From Arachis hypogaea (lineage: Eukaryota > Streptophyta > Magnoliopsida > Fabales > Fabaceae), in contig NC_092051.1 in assembly GCF_003086295.3 (NCBI RefSeq), positions 9,664,810 through 9,728,809 on the forward strand: a stretch of DNA of 64,000 nucleotides, given 5' to 3'. The position numbers and the translations under genes are program-made. This document shows, piece after piece, positions 10,954 to 20,175 of the stretch. The notes under the pieces were generated by a model. It was not told the DNA's origin. It worked only from the letters and a program-made list of their open reading frames with translations, and made no database searches. Each line of letters starts with the position of its first letter. The stretch's first letter is position 1.

Positions 10954-13281
10954 ATGAGCAGGGACAGAGAAAAAGGCATTCTTGTTGAAGCTGATCCAGA
11001 ACCTGAAAGGACTCTGAAAAGGAAATTAAGAGAAGCTAAATTACAACAATCCAGAGACAACTTGATTGAAAATTTCGAACAAGTAAAGGAGATGGCAGCC
11101 GAACCCAACAACAATGCAAGGAGAATGCTTGGTGACTTTACTGCACCCAATTCCAATTTACATGGAAGAAGCATCTCCATTCCTGCCATTGGAGCAAACA
11201 ACTTTGAGCTGAAACCTCAACTAGTTTCTCTGATGCAGCAGAACTGCAAGTTTCATGGACTTCCATCTGAAGATCCTTTTCAGTTCTTAACTGAATTCTT
11301 GCAGATATGTGATACTGTTAAGACTAATGGAGTAGATCCTGAAGTCTACAGGCTCATGCTTTTCCCTTTTGCTGTAAGAGACAGAGCTAGATTATGGTTG
11401 GATTCTCAACCCAAAGACAGCCTGAACTCTTGGGATAAGCTGGTCACGGCTTTCTTAGCCAAGTACTTTCCTCCTCAAAAGCTGAGCAAGCTTAGAGCTG
11501 ATGTTCAAACCTTCAGACAGAAAGAAGGTGAATCCCTCTATGAAGCTTGGGAAAGATACAAACAGTTGACCAAAAAGTGTCCTTCTGACATGCTTTCAGA
11601 ATGGACCATCTTGGATATATTCTATGATGGTTTATCTGAGCTATCAAAGATGTCACTGGACACTTCTGCAGGTGGATCCATTCACCTAAAGAAAACGCCT
11701 GCAGAAGCTCAAGAACTCATTGACATGGTTGCTAATAACCAGTTCATGTACACTTCTGAAAGGAATCCTGTGAATAATGGGACGCCTATGAAGAAGGGAG
11801 TTCTTGAAGTTGATACTCTGAATGCCATATTGGCTCAGAATAAAATATTGACTCAGCAAGTCAATATGATCTCTCAGAGTCTGCATGGAATGCAAGCTGC
11901 ATCCAACAGTACTCAAGAGGCATCTTCTGAAGAAGAAGCTTATGATCCTGAGAACCCTGCAATAGCAGAGGTAAATTACTTAGGTGAACCTTATGGAAAC
12001 ACCTATAACTCAACATGGAGAAATCATCCAAATTTCTCATGGAAGGATCAAAAGCCCCAACAAGGCTTTAATAATGGTGGAAGAAACAGGTTTAACAATA
12101 ATAAACCTTTTCCATCATCCACTCAGCAACAGACAGAGAACTCTGAACAAAATGCTTCTAATTTAGCAAATCTAGTCTCTGATCTATCTAAGGCCACTGT
12201 AAGTTTCATGAATGAAACAAGGTCTTCCATTAGAAATCTGGAAGCACAAGTGGGCCAGCTGAGTAAAAGGATCACTGAAATCCCTCCTAGTACTTTCCCA
12301 AGCAATACAGAAGAGAACCCAAAAGGAGAGTGCAAGGCCATTGACATAAGCGCCATGGCCGAACCTGTGAGGAGAGGAGAGGACGTGAATCCCAAGGAGG
12401 AAGACCTCCTGGGACGTCCAGTGACCAATAAGGAGCTTCCCTCTGAGGAACCAAAAGACTCTGAGGCTCATCTAGAGACCATAGAGATTCCATTGAACCT
12501 CCTTATGCCCTTCATGAGCTCTGATGAGTATTCCTCTTCTGAAGAGAATGAGGATGTTACTGAAGAGCAAACTGCCAAGTTTCTTGGTACAATCATGAAG
12601 CTGAATGCCAAATTGTTTGGCATTGATGCTTGGGAAGTTGAACCTCCCTTGTTCATCAATGAACTAAGTGATCTGGATCAACTGACATTGCCTCAGAAGA
12701 GACAGGATCTTGGAAAGTTCATAATACCCTGTACCATAGGCACCATGATCTTTAAGGCTCTGTGTGACCTTGGTTCAGGAATAAACCTCATGCCCCTCTC
12801 TGTAATAGAGAAACTGGGAATCTATGGGGTGCAAGCTGCTAAAATCTCACTGGAGATGGCAGACAGCTCAAGAAAACAAGCTTATGGACAAGTAGAAGAT
12901 GTATTAGTAAAGGTTGAGGGCCTTTACATACCTACTGATTTCATAGTCCTGGATACTGGAAAGGAAGAGGATGAATCCATCATCCTAGGAAGACCTTTCC
13001 TGGCCACAACAAGAGCTGTGATTGATGTTGACAGAGGTGAAATATTCCTTCAATGGAATGAGAACTCCCTTGTGTTTAAAACTCAAGGATCTCCCTCTGC
13101 AACCATGGAGAGGAAGCAGAAAAAGCTTCTCTCCAAGCAGAGTCAACCAGAGCCCCCACAATCAAACTCTAAGTTTGGTGTTGGGAGGCCACAACCAAAC
13201 TCTAAGTTTGGTGTTGAACTCCCATATCCAAACTCTAAGTTTGGTGTTGGAGAGTCTCAACAAAGCTCTGCACATCTGTGA
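10954..13281 (+). CDS. Gag-protease polyprotein of the Athila-like element
   Basis: A 775-codon intact frame starting ATGAGCAGGGAC. Residues about 80-270 match the retrotransposon gag capsid region (FHGLPSEDPFQFLTEF, LMLFPFAVRDRARLWL, WDKLVTAFLAKYFPP). No CCHC zinc knuckle is visible. The middle is Asn/Gln-rich. An aspartic-protease-like domain lies near residues 585-690, with ALCDLGSGINLMP in place of the usual DTG/DSG, as in Athila proteases, and IILGRPFLATTRAVIDV at its end. The frame stops soon after the protease with three NSKFGV repeats encoded by CTAAGTTTGGTGTT. The protein would form virus-like particles, with RT and integrase supplied in trans. An open 2.3-kb frame fits the recent insertion. 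Confidence 0.9.
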   Translation: MSRDREKGILVEADPEPERTLKRKLREAKLQQSRDNLIENFEQVKEMAAEPNNNARRMLGDFTAPNSNLHGRSISIPAIGANNFELKPQLVSLMQQNCKFHGLPSEDPFQFLTEFLQICDTVKTNGVDPEVYRLMLFPFAVRDRARLWLDSQPKDSLNSWDKLVTAFLAKYFPPQKLSKLRADVQTFRQKEGESLYEAWERYKQLTKKCPSDMLSEWTILDIFYDGLSELSKMSLDTSAGGSIHLKKTPAEAQELIDMVANNQFMYTSERNPVNNGTPMKKGVLEVDTLNAILAQNKILTQQVNMISQSLHGMQAASNSTQEASSEEEAYDPENPAIAEVNYLGEPYGNTYNSTWRNHPNFSWKDQKPQQGFNNGGRNRFNNNKPFPSSTQQQTENSEQNASNLANLVSDLSKATVSFMNETRSSIRNLEAQVGQLSKRITEIPPSTFPSNTEENPKGECKAIDISAMAEPVRRGEDVNPKEEDLLGRPVTNKELPSEEPKDSEAHLETIEIPLNLLMPFMSSDEYSSSEENEDVTEEQTAKFLGTIMKLNAKLFGIDAWEVEPPLFINELSDLDQLTLPQKRQDLGKFIIPCTIGTMIFKALCDLGSGINLMPLSVIEKLGIYGVQAAKISLEMADSSRKQAYGQVEDVLVKVEGLYIPTDFIVLDTGKEEDESIILGRPFLATTRAVIDVDRGEIFLQWNENSLVFKTQGSPSATMERKQKKLLSKQSQPEPPQSNSKFGVGRPQPNSKFGVELPYPNSKFGVGESQQSSAHL

Positions 13282-13484
13282 GGCTCCATGAGAGCCCACT
13301 GTCAAGCTATTGACATTAAAGAAGCGCTTGTTGGGAGGCAACCCAATGTTTATCTAATTCTTATTTTTATTGTTTTTCATGTTTTCTTAGGTTCATGATC
13401 ATGTGGAGTCACAAAATAAACAAAAAAATCAAAAACGGAATCAAAAACAGCAGAAGAAAAATCACACCCTGGAGGAGCATCTGT

Positions 13485-13657
13485 CTGGCGTTCAAACGCC
13501 AGAACAGAGCATAGTTCTGGCGCTGAACGCCCAGAATGGGAGCATCCTGGCGCTGAACGCCCAGAACAAGCATGGTTCTGGTGTTCAACGCCAGAAATGG
13601 CAGCAAAGGGGCGTTGAACGCCCAAAATGGGCACCAACCTGGCGCTGAACGCCCAGA
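13485..13657 (+). repeat. Array of CTGGCG..CGCCAG palindromes
   Basis: Six or so units such as CTGGCGTTCAAACGCCAG, TGGCGCTGAACGCCCAG and CTGGTGTTCAACGCCAG, spaced about 25-35 bp. Related units lie in both LTRs (7741-7850 and 15842-15950). Confidence 0.85.
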
Positions 13658-13933
13658 GTTGTGTGCAAGGGCATTTTACATGCCTAAATTGGTGCAGGGA
13701 TGTAAATGCCTTGACACCTCAGGATCTGTGGATCCCACAGGATCCCCACCTACCTCATCATCTCTCTTTCCATTCATGATCATCCCTTCTATTTTCCATT
13801 TACCACTCACATCCTTACACCCACTTACCTTCAAAATTCAACATCTCTTCCCCACCCAATCCCACCCATATGGCCGAATACACACAGCCATCCATCTCCT
13901 CCATATCTTCTTCTTCTTCTATTCTTTCTTCTT

Positions 13934-13969
13934 TTGCTCGAGGGCGAGCAACATTCTAAGTTTGGTGTG
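13934..13969 (+). repeat. Internal copy of hairpin plus AAGTTTGGTGT motif
   Basis: TTGCTCG-AGGG-CGAGCAA forms a 7-bp stem with a 4-nt loop, followed by CATTCT and AAGTTTGGTGTG. Confidence 0.75.
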
Positions 13970-14069
13970 GTAAAAGCATAGCTTTTTTGTTTTTTCCATA
14001 ACCATTGACGGAACCTAAGGCCAAAGAAACCTCTAGAAAGAGGAAAGGGAAGACAAAAGCTTCCATCAA

Positions 14070-14119
14070 GGGTCTATAGCTCAGTGGTAGAACATTTGAC
14101 TGCAAATCAAGAGATCCCT
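14070..14119 (+). pseudogene. tRNA-Cys(GCA)-like sequence inside the retrotransposon
   Basis: GGGTCTATAGCTCAGTGGTAG followed by AACATTTGACTGCAAATCAAG resembles the 5' acceptor strand, D arm and anticodon arm of plant tRNA-Cys. The anticodon stem TTTGA/TCAAG pairs and the loop CTGCAAA carries GCA. The normal T arm and 3' acceptor strand are missing. In their place CCCTGAG-ATAC-CTCAGGG forms another hairpin. It is therefore a partial tRNA-like relic and not a functional tRNA. Confidence 0.7.
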
Positions 14120-14320
14120 GAGATACCTCAGGGGATACATTTTCTTCCACACAATTATTGGAAGCAACTAAGGGTGGAACATCAAGAGCACTCCATCATC
14201 CTTCATGAAATCAGAAAAGATCTAAAAGCAATGAAGGAGGAGCAACAAAGACAAGGAAGAGACATAGAAGAGCTCAAGGACATCATTGGTTCCTCAAGAA
14301 GGAAACGCAACCATTACTAA
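14084..14320 (+). CDS. Short charged coiled-coil ORF, function unknown
   Basis: A 78-codon frame from GTG. From about residue 18 it reads IHFLPHNYWKQLRVEHQEHS and then an EIRKDLKAMKEEQQRQGRD-type charged helix, ending in a basic SSRRKRNHY. The start overlaps the tRNA-like sequence. An upstream open piece in another frame (14005-14079) encodes a lysine-rich KAKETSRKRKGKTKAS stretch that stops inside the tRNA-like sequence. The two may be halves of one accessory ORF split by the tRNA-like DNA. I do not recognise the protein. It could be chance, but the heptad-like helix looks protein-like. Confidence 0.35.
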   Translation: MVEHLTANQEIPEIPQGIHFLPHNYWKQLRVEHQEHSIILHEIRKDLKAMKEEQQRQGRDIEELKDIIGSSRRKRNHY

Positions 14321-15430
14321 GGTGGATTCATTCCTTGTTCTTATTTCTTCTGTTTTTCATTTTCTATGTTATGTGCTTATCTGTGTTTGTGTCCTCATTA
14401 CATGATCATTAGTAGTTAGTAACTATGTCTTAAAGTTATAAATGTCCTATGAATCCATCACCTCTCTTAAATGAAAAATGTTTTAATTCAAAAGAACAAG
14501 AAGTACATGAGTTTCGAATTTATCCTTGAACTTAGTTTAATTATATTGATGTGGTGACAATGCTTCTTGTTTTCTGAATGTATGCTTGAACAGTGCATAT
14601 GTCTTTTGAAGTTGTTGCTTAAGAATGTTAAATATGTTGGCTCTTGAAAGAATGATGACTAGGAGACATGTTATTTGATAATCTGAAAAATCATAAAAAT
14701 GATTCTTGAAGCAAGAAAAAGCAGCAAAGAACAAAGCTTGCAAAAAAAAAAAAAAGGCGAAAAAAAAATATAGAAAGAAAAAGAAAAAGCAAGTAGAAAA
14801 AGCCAAAGCTCTTAAAACCAAGAGGCAAGAGCAAAAAGCCAATAACCCTTAAAACCAAAAGGCAAGGGAAATAAAAAGGATCCCAAGGCTTTGAGCATCA
14901 GTGGATAGGAGGGCCTAAAGGAATAAAATCCTGGTCTAAGCGGCTAAACCAAGCTGTCCCTAACCATGTGCTTGTGGCGTGTAGGTGTCAAGTGAAAACT
15001 TGAGACTGAGCGGTTAAAGTCAAGGTCCAAAGCAAAAAAAAGAGTGTGCTTAAGAACCCTGGACACCTCTAATTGGGGACTTTAGCAAAGCTGAGTCACA
15101 ATCTGAAAAGGTTCACCCAATTATGTGTCTGTGGCATTTATGTATCCGGTGGTAATACTGGAAAACAAAGTGCTTAGGGCCACGGCCAAGACTCATAAAG
15201 AAGCTGTGTTCAAGAATCATCATACTGAACTAGGAGAGTCAATAACACTATTCGAAATCTGAAGTTCCTATAGATGCCAATCATTCTGAACCTCAATGGA
15301 TAAAGTGAGATGCCAAAACTATTCAAGAGGCAAAAAGCTATAAGTCCCGCTCATATGATTGAAGCTCTGTTTCATTGATAGTTTGGAATTTATAGTATAT
15401 TCTCTTCTTTTTATCCTATTTGATTTTCAG

Positions 15431-15467
15431 TTGCTTGGGGACAAGCAACAATTTAAGTTTGGTGTTG
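15431..15467 (+). repeat. LTR-adjacent copy of hairpin plus AAGTTTGGTGT motif
   Basis: TTGCTTG-GGGA-CAAGCAA forms the same 7-bp stem with one T-A pair in place of C-G, followed by AAGTTTGGTGTTG directly against the 3' LTR. Its position is that of a polypurine-tract region, though it is not a typical purine run. Confidence 0.7.
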
Positions 15468-17152
15468 TGATGAGCGGATAATTTATACGCTTTTTGACAT
15501 TGTTTTTAGTATGTTTTTAGTAGGATCTAGTTACTTTTAGGGATGTTTTTAATAGATTTTATGTTAAATTCACATTTCTGGACTTTACTATGAGTTTGTG
15601 TGTTTTTCTGTGATTTCAGGTATTTTCTGGCTGAAATTGAGGGACTTGAGCAGAAATCAGATTCAGAGGTTGAAGAAGGATTGCTGATGCTGTTGGATTC
15701 TGACCTCCCTGCACTCAAAGTGGATTTTCTGGAGCTACAGAACTCGAAATGGCGCGCTTCTAACTGCGTTGGAAAGTAGACATCCAGGGCTTTCCAGCAA
15801 TATATAATAGTCCATACTTTGGCCAAGAATTGATGACGTAAACTGGCGTTCAACGCCAGCCTTCTGCCCAAATCTGGTGTCCAGCGCCAGATAAGGATCC
15901 AAAACCAGAGTTGAACGCCCAAACTGGCACAGAAACTGGCGTTCAACTCCACAAATGGCCTCTGCACGTGCAACACTTAAGCTCAGCCCAAACACACACC
16001 AAGTGGGCCCCGGAAGTGGATTTATACATCAAATACTTACTCATGTAAACCCTAGTAGCTAGTTTATTATAAATAGGACCTCTTACTATTGTATTAGGCG
16101 TCTTTTTGACCATCTTTTGATCATCTTAGGATCTTAGGATCATCTTTGAATGCATTGTTCTTAGATCAAGGGGGCTGGCCATCTCGGCCATGCCTGGACC
16201 TATCACTTATGTATTTTTAACGGTAGAGTTTCTACACTCCATAGATTAAGGTGTGGAGCTCTGCTGTTCCTCAAAGATTAATGCAAAGTACTCCTGTTTT
16301 CTATTCAATTCTTCTTATTTCGCTTCTAAGATATCCATTCGCACCCAAGAACGTGATGAAGGTGATGATTATGTGTGACGCTCATCATCCTTCTCCCTTA
16401 TGAACGCGTGCCTGACAAACACTTCTGTTCTACATGAATCAAGCTAGAATAAGTATCTCTTAGATCTCTTAACCAGAATCTTCGTGGTGTAAGCTAGAAT
16501 GATGGCGGCATTCAAGAGAATCCAGAAAGTTTAAACCTTGTCTGTGGTATTCCGAGTAGGATTCAATGATTGAATGACTGTGACGAGCTTCAAACTCGCG
16601 AGTGCTGGGCGTTAGTGACAGACGCAAAAGGAGGGTGAATCCTATTCCAGCATGATCGAGAACCGACAGATGAATAGCCGTGCCGTGACAGGGTGCGTGA
16701 GCATATTATTCACTGAGAGGAGGGGATGTAGCCACTGACAACGGTGATGCCCTTGCATAAAGCCAGCCATGGAAAGGAGTGAGACTGACTGGATGAAGAT
16801 AGCAGGAAAGCAGAGGTTCAAAGGGACGAAAAGCATCTCCATTCGCTTATCTGAAATTCCTACCAATGATTTACATAAGTATCTCTATCCCTATTTTATA
16901 TAATATTCGAAAACACCATTATCACTTTATATCTGCCTGACTGAGATTTACAAGGTGACCATAGCTTGCTTCATACCAACAATCTCCGTGGGATTCGACC
17001 CTTACTCACGTAAGGTATTACTTGGACGACCCAGTGCACTTGCTGGTTAGTTGTATCGAAGTTGTGACAATTATGAATTAAGATCAGAGCACCAAGCTCT
17101 GGAGCCATTACCAGGATTTGTTCGAGCCTGGAGATCACAATTTCGTGCACCA
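15468..17152 (+). repeat. 3' LTR of the Athila-like element
   Basis: 1685 bp and about 99% identical to the 5' LTR, with a small indel cluster near 15716-15728 and scattered transitions. Confidence 0.93.
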
Positions 17153-17157
17153 GTGCC

Positions 17158-17841
17158 CCACGCGCCAGTGATAGTCGTGGGAGCTATTAGTGGCATGTTA
17201 TTTCATGTTCCATTCATCGTCGTCAGGTCGGCCGCCCGTGGGAGGGACATGCCCCCTGCGCGCGTGTCTCTTGGTTGTTGAGGCAACCGTTCGTCGCTTC
17301 GTTTTTCGCACTGAGCATTAAATGCTCATAATGGGTTGCAAAACCCCATGCGTAAATACTATTTTGCCCCCAAGTCTTTCGCGCTTCCTGAGTGGCAGTT
17401 TTAAACAGTTTGCCTCAACTTTTTTCCCCTTTCCACTCCTGTTTCTTCCATCTCCCTGCTATCTCCCTCTTCTTTCAAAAATTTCAGAGCGTTGTTGCAG
17501 TATCCTCGTGCATCTTCCCTTCATCCTTCTCAGTTTTCGCAACAAATTCAGGTAATCATTGGACCTCTTTCTTTTCTGCTTTGTTGTTGTACGCTTGTTG
17601 TTTGTATTTGCTTTGTGTTCTTGCTGTCTTGTTTGGTTTTTGTTGCTAGATGACCTTTTAGTGCTAGGTAGATGTGTTAGGGGAGGGGTACCATTCCAGG
17701 GTAGGTTTTTAGGTGGCTTGCGTGATAGGTGTAGCTTTGGCCATGCTTGATCTTAACTGTTGAATAGGATGGACATAGTTTCTGGGTTTTTTCTGGACTC
17801 CCGACCTCATAGACTAATGGAGTGGTACCCCCACTGTAGGT
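17158..17841 (+). promoter_or_regulatory. Leader region of the aORF, with a probable 5'-UTR intron
   Basis: Part of the outer Tat element. A CT-rich stretch leads to CAG|GTAATC at 17551/17552, and CACTGTAG ends at 17839, just before the ATG at 17842. This fits a 288-bp intron in the untranslated leader. A promoter must lie upstream in this block; I cannot pick a convincing TATA box. Confidence 0.45.
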
Positions 17842-19693
17842 ATGCCTCGCGTTGTCTCCCGGGCTTCTGTTTCCGCCGCAAACTATGACCCCTGCGCCTA
17901 GGTGACCTCAGATGTGAAGGACTCGCCGAACCAGATGGATCTGGAGGAGTTGACGGAGTTTCGACAAGCCGGGTACCTGTGCGGGGGGACAGATGAGGAG
18001 GCCAATTACGAGACCTTCGTTCCTGCCCCCAACGAGCGATTGTATGAGATTAATTTCCGTTCTCCCCGGGTCGCCGACTGGATTTGGTTTTACAGAGCCA
18101 TGTTCACTCAGGTTGGCGTTCGCCTACCATTTTCTGATTTTCAGATGTCACTTCTTAATCGGATATCCGTGTCGCCATCGCAACTCCATCCGAACAGCTG
18201 GGCTTCTATCCGCTGTTTCGAGATGGTTTGTGAATATCTCGAGCTGCCGACGTCAGTGGATGTCTTCCTCTTCTTCTTCAACCTTACCAACCCCTCCAAA
18301 CAAGGGAAGGCGAGGAAAGGGTTCCTGTCCTTCCGGTCTGCCCAAGGCCGGAGGATATTTGGCCTGTTCGAGGACTCTTATCATGGGTTCAAGGACAAAT
18401 TCTTCAAAGTTCGTCTCGTTAAAGGTTGCCATCCCTTTTGGTTATTGTTAGAGGGGGAACGCCTCATCCCGACTTATTGGAGCTTTGAGGCGGGGTCTAA
18501 TTCTTTCATTAAGGTGACCTACAAGGGAATGTCCCCTGTAAATAAGAAGATTGCCGATGTGCTGTTTGCTCTTTTTGGAAAGAACCCCGTGAACCCCCAC
18601 CTCCTTATGGGTGAACGGGAGTCCGCCAGGAATTATATTTGTGAGATGTTCTGTCTTGTGCTTTTGCATTGTTTGTTGTTTAATTTGTTCTCCCCGACTT
18701 CACGACTAACGTATTTGTTTCTCTGCTGTAGTGGAGATGTCTGCTTCGGTGACCGGGCTTGAAAATTTAGTCAAGACCTTCTTGGAGGATAGCGATGAGG
18801 AGAAGGCTGACGAGAAGGATGCCGGGAAACCGGAGGGCCCTTCCGGGGAGAAGGAGGATCAGGCTGTGCCCTCTCCCCAGGACACCGCAATGTCCGAAAA
18901 GAATCCGACCGCGGCGCAGGCTTCCCCTATTCCCGAAGAGGCGGCCGTTGTTGGTCATTCGTCCTCTACCCGCCAAGAAGATGACGATGTGGAAACTGTT
19001 CATACTCCTAAGAGGCTGAGGGCCTCCGCCAGCCCGGAAGGAACCTTCACCGTGATGGAAAGAAATTTTGATGCCGGGACTTTTATTGACTCCCAGCTGA
19101 TCCCTGGCACGGAGGAGCACTTCCTTGGCACCGACTTGGCGGGGCAGGCGAGGTGGATGTATCAAACACTTCTTCGCGGAGCTGTGATAGCCCGGAAGGC
19201 CGAGTTTGAGTTGTCGGGTATGCAGGCGTTGCGAAGGAAGCTTGATACTGCTGCCAAAGCCAACAACGAGTTCAAAGTTCAGGTCGAAAAGCTTCAGGAA
19301 CAACTGGCCGCGGCGGAGAGGGGGCGCAAGGATGCCGAGGAGAAGGCTGCGTCTTTTAAGGAAAAAATGAATGCCTCCGACGCCACCGTCTCCCGTCTAA
19401 CCGAGCGGGAGATGACTCTAGAGAGCCAGCTTAACGCCGCGCAAGGTCGTGTGGTCGCTGTGGAGAAGGTGCGCAACCCGGCCGTCTCGTCGGCTAAGGC
19501 TGCGCGAGCCGAGGTGGAAGAGTTAAAAAGGAAATATAAGACGGTCAGGGAGCAGGGAAAGAACGCAATCTTTATGACCGAAGAGGCTCTCAAGGCCCAG
19601 GTAAAGATCGTGGTCCCAGAATTTGATACGTCGGCTATTGGAGTCTTCAAAACAATCCAGGACGGCAAGATTGTTGATATGCCTCGAAAATGA
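17842..19693 (+). pseudogene. Antisense accessory ORF (aORF) of the outer Tat element
   Basis: It lies on the strand opposite gag-pol, between integrase and the 3' LTR. The ATG at 17842 opens a frame interrupted by one TAG at 17899-17901, then open to 18640. An intron 18641-18731 (GTGAGA..CTGTAG) joins it in phase to 18732-19693. The first exon carries LPFSDFQMSLLNRI, SPSQLHPNSWASIRCFEM and PTYWSFEAG blocks, as in the putative gypsy-type transposon domain (PF04195) known from aORFs of Tat elements. The second exon is acidic, then coiled-coil, ending KAQVKIVVPEFDTSAIGVFK. About 567 codons in total. The biological role of aORFs is unknown. Homology to the minus-strand aORF at 36289-38067 supports both calls. 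Confidence 0.8.
18641..18731 (+). other. Intron in the aORF
   Basis: GTGAGATG donor and CTGCTGTAG acceptor; removing 91 bp joins ARNYI and EMSASVTG in one frame across a split TTG codon. The unspliced frame stops at 18762. Confidence 0.75.
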
Positions 19694-20175
19694 GCTCTTG
19701 TAACTTTGTGTTTTTGTGTGGTTTTGTAAGATACTTGTTATAACTGTTGAGACCTTTGCTACTTTGTAGTGGTCGCCTGGTCGGCCTTTTATTATCGCCT
19801 TTATTTTGTTTGTTTAGTAGCACCTATGTTTTGTTACCATTTTTCTGGTGTGGACTTATTGTTTGTGTCCGTTTTGCCGTTTATGTTGGTAACGGTTGGA
19901 ACCGTCTTGGTCGTGTTATCGCGGCCGTTAGTCATGGCTATGATCCGACTGGCTCCCGGGGTGATCGGTCCCGGATTGCCGTTGAAGAATGCGATTGTGT
20001 GGAATACGTATTGGGAAATAGTAGATGAAAGAATTTAGACAAGTAAAAATTAGTCGTTAGCCAAACAAATTCGTGAACATGGAAGGTACTTGATAAAGAT
20101 AAATAGCTAAGAATTAACGCGTGAATAGAGTAAGCATCTATTGGCTCATCAGGCCGCTTGGCCGGTGTGCTCAAG
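19694..20175. other. Convergent gap between aORF and integrase
   Basis: 482 bp inside the outer Tat element, AT/GT-rich, no protein-like frame. It should hold the 3' ends of both converging transcripts; I see no firm signal. Confidence 0.6.

Larger units (their letters stand above)
13282..15467 (+). other. 3' internal non-coding region of the Athila-like element
   Basis: About 2.2 kb between the gag-protease stop and the 3' LTR where pol would be expected. It contains a palindrome array (13485-13657), a hairpin plus AAGTTTGGTGT motif (13934-13969), a tRNA-Cys-like sequence (14070-14119), a short coiled-coil ORF (14084-14320), then text-like low-coding DNA and a second copy of the hairpin and motif directly at the LTR. 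Confidence 0.75.
7367..17152 (+). mobile_element. Athila-like non-autonomous LTR retrotransposon, nested
   Basis: Complete element: LTRs 7367-9049 and 15468-17152, primer site 9056-9073, one gag-protease ORF and a long 3' non-coding region. It is flanked by a perfect 5-bp duplication GTGCC (7362-7366 and 17153-17157). RT, RNase H and integrase are absent with no sign of decayed pol, so the element must borrow them from a relative. By eye the LTRs differ at roughly 20 sites of 1683, that is about 1%, so the insertion is recent. In peanut, FIDEL and its non-autonomous partner Feral are known elements of this general kind; assignment to either is a guess. Confidence 0.92.

Noticed and set aside
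14070..14140. Functional tRNA-Cys gene
   Set aside because: The T arm and 3' acceptor strand do not pair in tRNA form, so only a relic is supported.
18767..19303. Minus-strand frame opposite the aORF
   Set aside because: It is antisense to a spliced frame with homology to another aORF and has no protein-like feature of its own.
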